From assembly GCA_016789175.1 (NCBI GenBank), contig JAEURK010000149.1, positions 1 to 45,450 on the forward strand: a stretch of DNA of 45,450 nt, read 5' to 3'. The translations under genes were made by a program, and so were the position numbers. Below the pieces are notes generated by a model. The model was not told the DNA's origin and searched no databases. It worked only from the letters and a program-made list of their open reading frames with translations. This DNA comes from Anaerolineales bacterium. GTDB lineage: Bacteria; Chloroflexota; Anaerolineae; Anaerolineales; UBA6663. This document shows, one piece after another, positions 15,463 to 23,411 of the stretch (the stretch's first letter is position 1; each line of letters begins with the position of its first letter).

Positions 15463-16980
15463 CTAGAACAGTCGCGTCACCGCCGCGTTGATCACGCTCA
15501 CCATCCAATTCGGCGCGAGGCCGAGCACCAGCATCAGGATGCCGAGCGGCGCCCAGGCGATGATCTCGCGAACCGAGATGTCGGACGTGTGCCCGACCCA
15601 CTTGGTGTTGAGCGGGCCGTAGATGGTCTTGTAGATCCCGCGCAGGATGTACGCGCCGGTCATCAGCAGGCCCAGCATCGAGATCGCAGTCAGGGCCGAG
15701 AAGACCGGGAAACTGCCGCGCACGACCATGAACTCCGAGACGAAGCCGTTCAACCCCGGCAGACCCAGCGAGGCCATGCTGGTGAACAGTAGCAGGCCGC
15801 CATAGACCGGCATCAGCGGCATCAAACCGCCGAAGTCGTCGAGGTTGCGCGTGTGCGTCCGGTCGTAGATCACGCCGACCAGCAGGAACATGCCGGCCGC
15901 GCTCAGGCCATGGTTGAACATCTGCAGGACCGCGCCGTTCAGGGCCAGGATGCCCTCTTCGGCGCTTCCGTTTTGGGCCGTCCAGGCCGCGACGGCCACG
16001 CCCAGTGCCACGAAACCCATGTGGTTGACCGACGAGTAGGCGACCAGGCGCTTGAAGTCGGTCTGGCCGAACGAGGCGAAGGCGGTGGCCACGATCGCGA
16101 TGGTCGCGAACAGCGCCAGCACCCAGGCGCCCGCCGCGGCCTCGACCGGGTAAAGCGGAAGCACCAGGCGCAGGAAGCCGTAGGCGCCCAGCTTCAGCAG
16201 AATGCCGGCCAGCATCATCGAGCCGGCCGTCGGGGCCTCGGTGTGGGCATCCGGCAGCCAGGTGTGCAACGGCCAGATCGGCACCTTGATGGCGAAGGCC
16301 ACCACAAAGGCGACGAACGCCACCATGCGAACCGTCGTCGCCGGCAGACCCGCGATCGTGCCCGACCAGGTCGGCCAGGCCGCGATGGCGGTCTCGAGGC
16401 TGAACGAGCCGAGCGTCAGGCCGATGACCTGGATGCCCAGCAGCAGGCCGAGCGAGCCGGCCATGGTGTAGAGCATGAACTTGAACGACGCGTACTGCTT
16501 GTTGGCGCTGCCCCAGATGTTGATCAAGAAGTACATCGGGATCAGGCCGATTTCGTAGAACAGGAAGAACACCAGCAGGTCGAGCGCCATGAACACGCCG
16601 AAGCTGCCGGTCTCGAGCAGCAGGAACAGGATCATGTAGGCCTTGACCTTGTCCTGCACCCCAAAGCTGAAGAGGATGCCCAGCGGCGACAGGATCGCCG
16701 TCAGCAGCACCATCGGCAGGCTGATGCCGTCGACGCCCAGCCGGTAGTCGGAGCCGATCAGCGGGAACCACAGGTAGTCCTCGCGGAACTGGAACCCGGC
16801 CGCCCCGGCGTTGAAGTTCAGCCAGAGCACCACCGACAGCACCAGCGGCACCAGCGAGGCGACGAGCGCCGCCCAGCGAATGGCGCCGACCTGGTCCTTG
16901 GGGATCAGCAGCAGCACCAGTGCGCCGAGCGTCGGCGCAAACAGGATCAAGCTGAGAAGATGACTGTTCAGGAGGTCCAT
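15463..16980 (-). CDS. nuoM: NADH-quinone oxidoreductase subunit M, first copy
   Basis: A 505-residue proton-pumping subunit with about 14 membrane helices and canonical NuoM motifs: FYEIGLIPMYFLINIWGS with the pumping Glu, ASFKFMLYTMAGS with Lys, WPLHTWLPDAHTEAPTAGSM, LLKLGAYGFLRL with the second Lys, and YSSVNHMGFVALG. The upstream frame is open to 17259, but the ATG at 16980, 5 bp after the nuoL stop, starts the conserved protein and has GGTGAG in front of it. The second nuoM follows after the repetitive spacer. Confidence 0.96.
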   Translation of the reverse strand: MDLLNSHLLSLILFAPTLGALVLLLIPKDQVGAIRWAALVASLVPLVLSVVLWLNFNAGAAGFQFREDYLWFPLIGSDYRLGVDGISLPMVLLTAILSPLGILFSFGVQDKVKAYMILFLLLETGSFGVFMALDLLVFFLFYEIGLIPMYFLINIWGSANKQYASFKFMLYTMAGSLGLLLGIQVIGLTLGSFSLETAIAAWPTWSGTIAGLPATTVRMVAFVAFVVAFAIKVPIWPLHTWLPDAHTEAPTAGSMMLAGILLKLGAYGFLRLVLPLYPVEAAAGAWVLALFATIAIVATAFASFGQTDFKRLVAYSSVNHMGFVALGVAVAAWTAQNGSAEEGILALNGAVLQMFNHGLSAAGMFLLVGVIYDRTHTRNLDDFGGLMPLMPVYGGLLLFTSMASLGLPGLNGFVSEFMVVRGSFPVFSALTAISMLGLLMTGAYILRGIYKTIYGPLNTKWVGHTSDISVREIIAWAPLGILMLVLGLAPNWMVSVINAAVTRLF

Positions 16981-16985
16981 GCTGC

Positions 16986-19226
16986 TCACCGTGCCATCCA
17001 CATGAAGGCGCCGATCACGGCTGCGCCGGCCATGACCATCACCAGATAGTGCTGGACGCGCCCGGTCTGGATCGGCCGCAGCTCGCGCCCGGCCCACTTG
17101 ACCGCCACACCCGAGCCGTCGCTGGCCCCGTTGACCACGGGTTTGTCGAAGTAATCGCGGAACACGTTGCCGACGCCGAGGCTGATCCAGGCCACCCCGT
17201 GCAGGAAGCCGTCGATCACGCCCTTGTCGATGCCGGTGAAGAACACGCGGCCGAGCCAAAACGCGGGCTTGACGAAGAGCACGTCGTACAGCTCGTCAAC
17301 CCAGTACTTGTTCTTGAGCAGGCCGTACAGCACACTGCCGATCCCGCGCTCGACCGGGTCGACGTCGCTCGACGTCTTCCAGGCATTGCGGTAGACGAGC
17401 CAGCCGAGCAGGATGCCTCCCAGCGCCACGACTACCGACGTGATCAGCGGCACGGGGGTAAAGGCCGGGGCCTCGGGGTGCTCGACCAGCGTCCCGCCGA
17501 GGAAGTGATGGAGCCAGCCCGGCTCGAGACCGAGGCTCGCCACCAGCTGCCCGAAGAGCGGGAAGTCAGCCGGGATGTTGAGCCAACCGGCGCCCACAGC
17601 AAAGACCGAGAGCACCACCAGCGGGGCCGTCATCGTCCAGCTACTTTCGTGGGCCTGCTCGGCCGAGGGTGAGCGCGGGGCGCCAAAGAACACCATCCAC
17701 AGCTGGCGCGTGGTATAGAACGCCGTCAGCAGCGCCGCCAGCGCCAGGGTATAGAACACGAGCGGGGCATGCAGGAAGGCGTCCAGCAGGATCTCGTCCT
17801 TCGACCAGAAGCCCGCGGTCACCAACGGCAACCCGGCTAGCGCCATGCCGCCGATGAAGAAGGTGACGAATGTGATCGGCATCTTGTGCCGCAGCCCGCC
17901 CATAAAGCGCATGTCCTGCGGGTCGCTGGCGTGGTCGTGCGCGTGGTGCGCGCCATGCTCCATGCCGTGGATGATCGAGCCTGAGCCCAGGAAGAGCAGG
18001 GCCTTGAAGAAGGCATGGGTCATCAGGTGGAAGGCCGCCGCCACGTAGCCGCCGATGCCGAGCGCGGCCAGCATGAAGCCGAGCTGCGAGATGGTGGAAT
18101 AGGCCAGCACCTTCTTGACGTCGTTTTGCGAGACCGCGATGGTCGCGGCAAAGAGCGCTGTAAAGGCGCCGATAAAGGCCAGCACGCCCATCGGCGTCGT
18201 GATCACCGGGCCGTGCGCCGCAGCTTCAGCCGCGTGACCGGCGGCCTCGGCGGTATGGGCGATCAATCCATCGGCCGCCAGCACCGGGTACATGCGGATC
18301 ACGGCGTACACACCGGCCGAGACCATGGCGGCCGCATGGATCATGGCCGAGACCGGGGTCGGGCCTTCCATGGCATCGGGCAGCCAGGTGTGCAGCGGGA
18401 ACTGCGCGCTCTTGCCGATCGTGCCGATCAGCAGCAGGATGCCGATCAGGCTGGCCTGCGACAGGCCGACGATCAGCGAGGGCGTGCTCGCCAGGTGATG
18501 CAGCCACTCGCCCTCATGCGCGAACATGATCTCGCGGAACGAGAGCGTGCCGGTGGCGTAGTACAGGTAGACGATGCCGAGCAGCATGATCACGTCGGCG
18601 ACGCGCGTGGTCATGAAGGCCTTGACCCCGGCCTGGCGCGGCGTGATCTTGTTCGGGTCGTCGTACTTGCGCGCATACCAGAAGCCGATCAGCAGGTACG
18701 AGCACAGCCCCATGACCTCCCAGCCCATGAACATGAGCAACAGGTTGTCGGCCAGGATCAGCACGAGCATGCCGAAGGCGAAGAGCGAGAGGTACGCGAA
18801 GAAGCGCGAGTATAGCGGGTCGACGCCGTTGTGCGCCGGCCAGCCCGGCTTGTCATGCGGATCGAGCTTCTTGCCGTAGTTGCCGTAACCGACGCTGTAC
18901 ACGAAGATCGCGAGCATCGCAGTCGAGGCGAAAAAGAGCATGATCGCGGTCAGCGGGTCGACAAGCACGCCCATCATGAAGGCGCCCGAGCCCACATCGA
19001 ACCAGGGCACCGACAGCGCGCCAATCGCGTCCTCGGCGCCAAAGTGCGGGGTACCAAAGGCCGCGAACGCCACGATCCAGCTCAAAACGAACGAGGTCGC
19101 AATCGACGCAATCGCGATCGTGTGGCTCAGGGCCTTGGAGCGGTTGGTCAGCAGGATGATCAGGAAGAAACTGACCAGCGGCGGGACCGGGATCAACCAG
19201 GTGAGGGAGACGAGTTCAGGGCTCAT
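16986..19226 (-). CDS. nuoL: NADH-quinone oxidoreductase subunit L (long form)
   Basis: The distal proton-pumping subunit of complex I, 746 residues against about 610 in E. coli. Core motifs are normal: WEVMGLCSYLLIGFWY, SAQFPLHTWLPDAMEGPTPV, SALIHAA-like SAMIHAAAMVSAGVY, and YSTISQLGFMLAALG. Extra length comes from an Ala/His-rich loop near residues 320-345, a His-rich loop near 430 (GAHHAHDHASD), and a C-terminal extension with KYWVDELYDVLFVKP and a final helix after LQTGR-like RPIQTGRVQHYLV. The C-terminal helix and lateral-helix region deserve comparison with complexes that carry two NuoM subunits. It follows nuoK by 44 bp. Confidence 0.95.
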   Translation of the reverse strand: MSPELVSLTWLIPVPPLVSFFLIILLTNRSKALSHTIAIASIATSFVLSWIVAFAAFGTPHFGAEDAIGALSVPWFDVGSGAFMMGVLVDPLTAIMLFFASTAMLAIFVYSVGYGNYGKKLDPHDKPGWPAHNGVDPLYSRFFAYLSLFAFGMLVLILADNLLLMFMGWEVMGLCSYLLIGFWYARKYDDPNKITPRQAGVKAFMTTRVADVIMLLGIVYLYYATGTLSFREIMFAHEGEWLHHLASTPSLIVGLSQASLIGILLLIGTIGKSAQFPLHTWLPDAMEGPTPVSAMIHAAAMVSAGVYAVIRMYPVLAADGLIAHTAEAAGHAAEAAAHGPVITTPMGVLAFIGAFTALFAATIAVSQNDVKKVLAYSTISQLGFMLAALGIGGYVAAAFHLMTHAFFKALLFLGSGSIIHGMEHGAHHAHDHASDPQDMRFMGGLRHKMPITFVTFFIGGMALAGLPLVTAGFWSKDEILLDAFLHAPLVFYTLALAALLTAFYTTRQLWMVFFGAPRSPSAEQAHESSWTMTAPLVVLSVFAVGAGWLNIPADFPLFGQLVASLGLEPGWLHHFLGGTLVEHPEAPAFTPVPLITSVVVALGGILLGWLVYRNAWKTSSDVDPVERGIGSVLYGLLKNKYWVDELYDVLFVKPAFWLGRVFFTGIDKGVIDGFLHGVAWISLGVGNVFRDYFDKPVVNGASDGSGVAVKWAGRELRPIQTGRVQHYLVMVMAGAAVIGAFMWMAR

Positions 19227-19270
19227 GCGCGCGTTTGTCTTTCGCCAGCCGGCGGCTTACAGCCTTTGGG

Positions 19271-19582
19271 CTAGAACTTCATCAGGTTGACGTCGTCGAC
19301 CACCACGGTCTTGCGGCGGCGGTACACCGAGATGATCAGGGCCAGGCCGACGGCCGCCTCGGCCGCCGCGATGGCGATCACGATCAGGGCGAAGGCCAGG
19401 CCCGTTGACGGGCCGAAGGCGCCGTAATGCCAGAAGGCCACCAGGTTGATGTTGACGGCGTTGAGCATGAGCTCGACGCCCATCAACACACCGACGGCGT
19501 TCCGGCGCGAGAGCACGCCAAAGACGCCGATGCTGAAAAGCGCGGCCGAGAGGGCCAGATACCACGAAAGCGGGATCGACAT
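19271..19582 (-). CDS. nuoK: NADH-quinone oxidoreductase subunit K
   Basis: A 103-residue subunit with three membrane helices that links the quinone site to the proton pumps. Both conserved membrane Glu residues are present, in [16 protein letters not shown] and in [14 protein letters not shown]. Length is standard. It starts 3 bp after the nuoJ stop. Confidence 0.97.
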   Translation of the reverse strand: MSIPLSWYLALSAALFSIGVFGVLSRRNAVGVLMGVELMLNAVNINLVAFWHYGAFGPSTGLAFALIVIAIAAAEAAVGLALIISVYRRRKTVVVDDVNLMKF

Positions 19583-19585
19583 GGC

Positions 19586-20167
19586 TTACTCCCTCTCCTT
19601 GTCGTCGCGGGCGATGTTGATCGAGCCGACCATCGCGACTGCGAGCAGCGCGCCGACCAGGAGCAGCGGCAGCAGGTAATGATCCGGGCTCGAGAGCGCC
19701 AGGCCCAGGTTCGCAAGGGTGGCGGTGTTGAAGGCGGCCGCGTCCGCGAACTCAGCCGGCTGAGGCAGCGGCGCGGACGAGAAGCCCGGCACCAGGCTGG
19801 ACGCTCCGAGCGTCAACGCGTTCGGCAGTTGCAGCATAGTCAGCGCGGCGACCAGCACCCCGACGGCGACCACCGCTCCCCAATACCAGTTCGCGTTCGT
19901 TTGCGGGCCCGTGTCCTGCATGACGCGCCGGGTAAGCATGATGGCGAAGATGATCAGGATCGAGATCGCGCCGATATACACGACCACCTGCACCAGCGCC
20001 AGGAAGCCCGCGTTCAACAGCACGAAAATGACGGCCATCCCGGCGAAGGTCGCGATCAGCCAGAGCGCGGCATGCACCAGATTGCGCGCGGTCACGACGA
20101 ACAGCGCCGAGACCACGATCACGAGCGCCGTCACCAGGAAGACGAATTGTGAGGCATCAAGAGACAT
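19586..20167 (-). CDS. nuoJ: NADH-quinone oxidoreductase subunit J
   Basis: A 193-residue subunit with five membrane helices. The conserved helix-3 signature is present as QVVVYIGAISILIIFAIML, as is the N-terminal NLVHAALWLI. It ends 3 bp before nuoK. The 120 bp between it and nuoH is where nuoI usually lies; no gene is seen there, only a GC-rich imperfect hairpin. Confidence 0.96.
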   Translation of the reverse strand: MSLDASQFVFLVTALVIVVSALFVVTARNLVHAALWLIATFAGMAVIFVLLNAGFLALVQVVVYIGAISILIIFAIMLTRRVMQDTGPQTNANWYWGAVVAVGVLVAALTMLQLPNALTLGASSLVPGFSSAPLPQPAEFADAAAFNTATLANLGLALSSPDHYLLPLLLVGALLAVAMVGSINIARDDKERE

Positions 20168-20287
20168 AGACGTGTTCCATCAACCCCGGCGCCCGGAAAC
20201 GCCCCGGCGCCGCACGCACACCCAGAGAGAAATCCCACGCGCGCTGAAGTGCTCCGGTTGACGGGGCACCCCACCACGCGAGCCAAA

Positions 20288-21580
20288 TCAGTGAGCCGCA
20301 GCAACCACCCCGTGCGGCTCGTGCCCGTGATCGTCATGGCCATGGTCATCATGGCCGTGCTCGGCCTCGACGACCGGCATGTACTTGTCCGACTCTTCCT
20401 TAAGGCGCATGTACCGGGCGGCGCGGGTCGCGATGACCATCGCCCCCGCGGCCAGCGCCAGGTTCCCCAGGAGGAGCAGGCCGCCGCGCACATAAGCCCG
20501 CGCGCCCTCGACGAACAGGGCCTGCAGGAACTCGGCGTACAGCTTGTCGACCAGCATCGTGACCACGATCGAGCCCAGCGCCAGCGGAACCAGGAACTTC
20601 CAGTTCAGCTCGAGCATATGGTCGATGCGGATGCGCGGGAAGGTCGCGCGCATCCAGATCACGACGAAGTAGGCGATGAAGGCCTTGAGCGAGAAGTACA
20701 GCATGCCCAACAGCGGGTATTGGTCGGCGAACGGCCCGGTCCAGCCGCCCATAAAGAGCGTGGCTGTCAGCGCGCCGACCGTGAAGGCGTGCAGGAACTC
20801 GCCGACGAAGAACATGCCGAACTTCATACCCGAGTACTCGATATTGAAGCCGGCCACGATCTCGGATTCGGCTTCGAGCAGGTCGAACGGCGCGCGGCCG
20901 GTCTCGGCCACCGACGTGAGGAAGAAGATGAAGGCAGCGACCGGCGCGCTGAACAGGAACCAGACCTGATCCTGCGCGGCCGAAATAGCGTTCATGCTCA
21001 TGCTCGAGGCGAGCAGCACCGGCACCAAAATCGCCAGGATCATGGGCACTTCGTAGCACACCATCTGCGCTACGGTGCGGAACGCGCCGAGCAAGGCGTA
21101 TTTGTTGTTCGAGGCCCAGCCGCCAAGCATGATCGCCAGCGTGCCGAGCGAGCCCACGCTCACGAAATACAACGCGCCGACGTTCAGGTCTGTGCCGAAG
21201 ACGTTATACGAGAAGGGCAGGATCGCCCACATCGTCAACACCGACACCACGGCCATGATCGGGGCCAGGTTGTAGATGAACTTGTCGGCGCCCAGGGGCG
21301 TGATGTCTTCTTTGATGAGGAGCTTGATGGCGTCGGCGACGGTTTGAAAGATGCCTTCCGGGCCGACCCGGTTCGGGCCGATCCGGTCCTGGAAGCGACC
21401 GATCAGACGGCGCTCGATGTAGATCAGCGCCAGCGGCAGGGTCAGGCCCAGGCCGCCGACAACCACGGTGCCAAGCACGATCAGGGCGAAATCGCCGGCC
21501 GGGCCCGTGATGCCAATCGATGTCAGGAGCGACAGCAGCCACTCACGAATGAAGCCCAGGGGGTTAAGAAAAAAGTCCAT
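20288..21580 (-). CDS. nuoH: NADH-quinone oxidoreductase subunit H with a His-rich tail
   Basis: A 430-residue subunit that joins the membrane arm to the quinone-reducing module. Signature regions are present: YIERRLIGRFQDRIGPNRVG, the acidic cytoplasmic loop ETGRAPFDLLEAESEIV, and EYSGMKFGMFF. The C-terminus carries an extra tail of about 35 residues with eight His and many Asp (HGHDDHGHDDHGH), unlike ordinary NuoH, which could bind metal ions. A GAGG ribosome site precedes the ATG. It follows nuoA by 112 bp, and this gap holds an intrinsic terminator. nuoBCD, normally between A and H, are absent. Confidence 0.95.
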   Translation of the reverse strand: MDFFLNPLGFIREWLLSLLTSIGITGPAGDFALIVLGTVVVGGLGLTLPLALIYIERRLIGRFQDRIGPNRVGPEGIFQTVADAIKLLIKEDITPLGADKFIYNLAPIMAVVSVLTMWAILPFSYNVFGTDLNVGALYFVSVGSLGTLAIMLGGWASNNKYALLGAFRTVAQMVCYEVPMILAILVPVLLASSMSMNAISAAQDQVWFLFSAPVAAFIFFLTSVAETGRAPFDLLEAESEIVAGFNIEYSGMKFGMFFVGEFLHAFTVGALTATLFMGGWTGPFADQYPLLGMLYFSLKAFIAYFVVIWMRATFPRIRIDHMLELNWKFLVPLALGSIVVTMLVDKLYAEFLQALFVEGARAYVRGGLLLLGNLALAAGAMVIATRAARYMRLKEESDKYMPVVEAEHGHDDHGHDDHGHEPHGVVAAAH

Positions 21581-21640
21581 CCCGCAACCTCGATTGTGCT
21601 CTTGGCTCAGTAGGGGACACGCCCCACCATTCTACTCGAC

Positions 21641-21671
21641 AACAAAAAGCCGACCGCTTGTCGCGATCGGC
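21641..21671 (-). terminator. Intrinsic terminator between nuoA and nuoH
   Basis: On the minus strand a 9-bp stem (21663-21671 with 21649-21657, one G-U pair) with a 5-nt loop is followed by TTTTTGTTG. It lies 22 bp after the nuoA stop codon and before nuoH. It should end or attenuate transcription from the nuoA promoter inside the operon. Confidence 0.82.
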
Positions 21672-21692
21672 GTTCAAGTTTTTGTGCCCGGC

Positions 21693-22055
21693 TTAGACCC
21701 AGCGCAGGGCGCCCTTCTGCCACACGTACGCCAGCCCGCCGACGATGATGAACAGGAAGCCCATCACCGCCAGAGCGGCGAAAAGCGACACCTGCTGGTA
21801 GGCGATGGCAAATGGGAACAGGAACACCATGCCGACGTCGAAGACGACGAAGACCAGGGTGAAGATGTAATACTGCATCTTGAACTGCACCCAGGTGTCG
21901 CCGACGGTCTCGACACCGCATTCGTAGGTGCTGCTCTTGACTGCATTACCCTTCTTAGGGCCAAAGATCATGCTGCCCATAATGATGGGCGCGGCCGGGA
22001 AGAGACCAGCAATCAGAAGAAAGACGCCGATAAAAATCCAGTTATTATCGACCAT
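21693..22055 (-). CDS. nuoA: NADH-quinone oxidoreductase subunit A
   Basis: A 120-residue subunit with three membrane helices, located near the quinone channel. The family motif is present as YECGVETVGDTWVQFKMQYY, followed by FVVFDVGMVFLFPFA with the conserved acidic residue. The frame is open to 22103, but the ATG at 22055 has GGAG 5-6 nt upstream and starts the conserved helix. A near-consensus promoter lies 40 bp upstream. It is the first gene of the membrane-arm block and is followed by a terminator. Confidence 0.96.
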   Translation of the reverse strand: MVDNNWIFIGVFLLIAGLFPAAPIIMGSMIFGPKKGNAVKSSTYECGVETVGDTWVQFKMQYYIFTLVFVVFDVGMVFLFPFAIAYQQVSLFAALAVMGFLFIIVGGLAYVWQKGALRWV

Positions 22056-22093
22056 TACGGCTCCAAACGGGGCATTTGTGAATTCCGGAACGG

Positions 22094-22122
22094 ATGCTAA
22101 CACGAGTCGTGCGGGGCGTCAA
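22094..22122 (-). promoter_or_regulatory. Promoter of nuoA
   Basis: On the minus strand TTGACG (22117-22122), 17 bp, then TAGCAT (22094-22099). The start would be near 22087, about 30 nt before the ATG, which leaves room for the GGAG ribosome site. Confidence 0.8.
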
Positions 22123-22293
22123 ACGACATTCACGGTTTTTGGCCACCCAATATCGGCCATCGAAATCGGAAATTTGCAGCAAATAGGGAAAGTATCAGAG
22201 CTCCGCGGCCGTCAGGTTTTTTGGGCTTCCCTCGCGAACCCAACGGTGGCCCGCGAGCGCTGGCCGGGGTCGAGGGGGATTATGGCAAGCGAA

Positions 22294-22422
22294 GGCCGGG
22301 AGGGCGGCCGGGAGGGCGGCCACAAGGGCCGCCCCAACAGCCGCCCCAACAGCCGCCCCAACAGCCGCCCTGACGGACGCACCGATGGACGCAGCCGATG
22401 GATGCAGCCGATGGATACAGCC
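22294..22422. repeat. Three adjacent short tandem repeat arrays upstream of the FemAB genes
   Basis: Two copies of the 12-mer GGCCGGGAGGGC (22294-22317) are followed by 3.5 copies of the 12-mer GCCGCCCCAACA (22328-22370) and by three copies of a 13-mer GATGGAYRCAGCC (22384-22422) with a degenerate copy before it. The array ends 17 bp before the -10 box of the next gene. The stretch 22123-22293 upstream of it shows no recognisable gene. Confidence 0.85.
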
Positions 22423-22438
22423 GAAGGCTACCGTCCAT

Positions 22439-22444
22439 TACAAT
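22439..22444 (+). promoter_or_regulatory. -10 box of a probable leaderless promoter (first FemAB gene)
   Basis: TACAAT is followed by exactly 7 nt and the ATG at 22452. There is no ribosome binding site and no good -35; the position of a -35 falls at the end of the 13-mer repeat array. Confidence 0.72.
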
Positions 22445-22451
22445 GGGCGCG

Positions 22452-23381
22452 ATGTCGCACCTGCTCCAATCGCCGGCCTGGGGGGACCTGAAGTCCCGCT
22501 TCGGCTGGGAGGCCGAGACCGTCGCCGATCACCTTCTGCTCTACCGGAGGCTCCCACTCGGTCTGCGTCTGGGTTACGTGCCGCGCGGCCCCCTGCCGAC
22601 GTCCGCCCAGGTGACGGCGCTGGCCCAGGCCGCGCGCCGCCGTGGCGCCTTCATGCTCAAGCTCGAACCCGATGTCGAAGACTCGCCCGCAGCGGCCGAG
22701 GCCCTGCGCGCCGTGGGTCTGCGTCAATCGCCGCACGTCATCCAACCGCGTCGCTCCGTGCTGGTCGACCTGACCGGTGACGCCGAGGCCGTGCTGGCGC
22801 GCATGAAGCAGAAAACGCGCTACAACATCCGACTGGCCGAGAAGAAGGGCGTCCAGGCCCGGATCGGCACGGTTGCCGATCTCGCCGCCTTCAATGCCCT
22901 GATGCATATGACCGGTGCCCGCGACGGTTTCGGCGTGCATGCGCCTGAGTACTACGTCGCCGCCTATGACCTGTTTGCGGCCCAGGGCCGCGTCGCGCTG
23001 GCGCTCGCCGAGCTCGAGGGCCGGTTGCTGGCCGCCGTGATGGTCTTCATCGTCGGCGAGACCGCCTGGTACCTGTACGGTGCCTCGTCCGATCACGAAC
23101 GCCAGCGCATGGCGCCCTACCTGGCCCAATGGACGGGCATGGAATGGGCCCGCCAGAACGGCGCGCTGGTCTACGACCTGTGGGGTGTGCCGGATGCCGA
23201 CGAGGCCGAGCTCGAAGCCGGCTTCGAGAAACGTCGCGACGGCCTATGGGGCGTGTACCGTTTCAAGCGCGGCTGGGGCGGAAGGCTCACGCGCACCGTC
23301 GGCGCGTGGGACCGGATCGACAATCCCTGGCTCTATCGGCTCTATACCTGGTACGTCGCCCGGCGCGCCACCGGCGATTGA
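22452..23381 (+). CDS. FemAB-family peptidyltransferase, first copy
   Basis: A 309-residue protein of the FemABX family, which uses aminoacyl-tRNA to add amino acids to the lipid II stem peptide and so builds the interpeptide bridge. It has the double GNAT-like fold: an N-terminal QSPAWGDLKSRFGW motif, YVPRGPL, the central MKQKTRYNIRLAEKKGV signature near residue 120, and a C-terminal YLYGASS and VYDLWGVPD pair. A start at 22398 is in frame but lies in the tandem repeats; the ATG at 22452 is 7 nt from a TACAAT box. A paralogue follows after 30 bp. The amino acid added is not predictable. Confidence 0.88.
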   Translation: MSHLLQSPAWGDLKSRFGWEAETVADHLLLYRRLPLGLRLGYVPRGPLPTSAQVTALAQAARRRGAFMLKLEPDVEDSPAAAEALRAVGLRQSPHVIQPRRSVLVDLTGDAEAVLARMKQKTRYNIRLAEKKGVQARIGTVADLAAFNALMHMTGARDGFGVHAPEYYVAAYDLFAAQGRVALALAELEGRLLAAVMVFIVGETAWYLYGASSDHERQRMAPYLAQWTGMEWARQNGALVYDLWGVPDADEAELEAGFEKRRDGLWGVYRFKRGWGGRLTRTVGAWDRIDNPWLYRLYTWYVARRATGD

Positions 23382-23411
23382 GGCGCCCCACACCGCCCGC
23401 TTCCAATAACC

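Noticed and set aside
22294..22422. CRISPR array
   Set aside because: Units are only 12-13 bp, directly adjacent, and have no spacers; no cas genes are near.
22283..22491. A 69-codon frame with Gly/Arg and Pro-Asn-Ser-Arg repeats
   Set aside because: It is a reading of the tandem repeat arrays that runs into the FemAB gene in another phase, with no ribosome site or leaderless -10.
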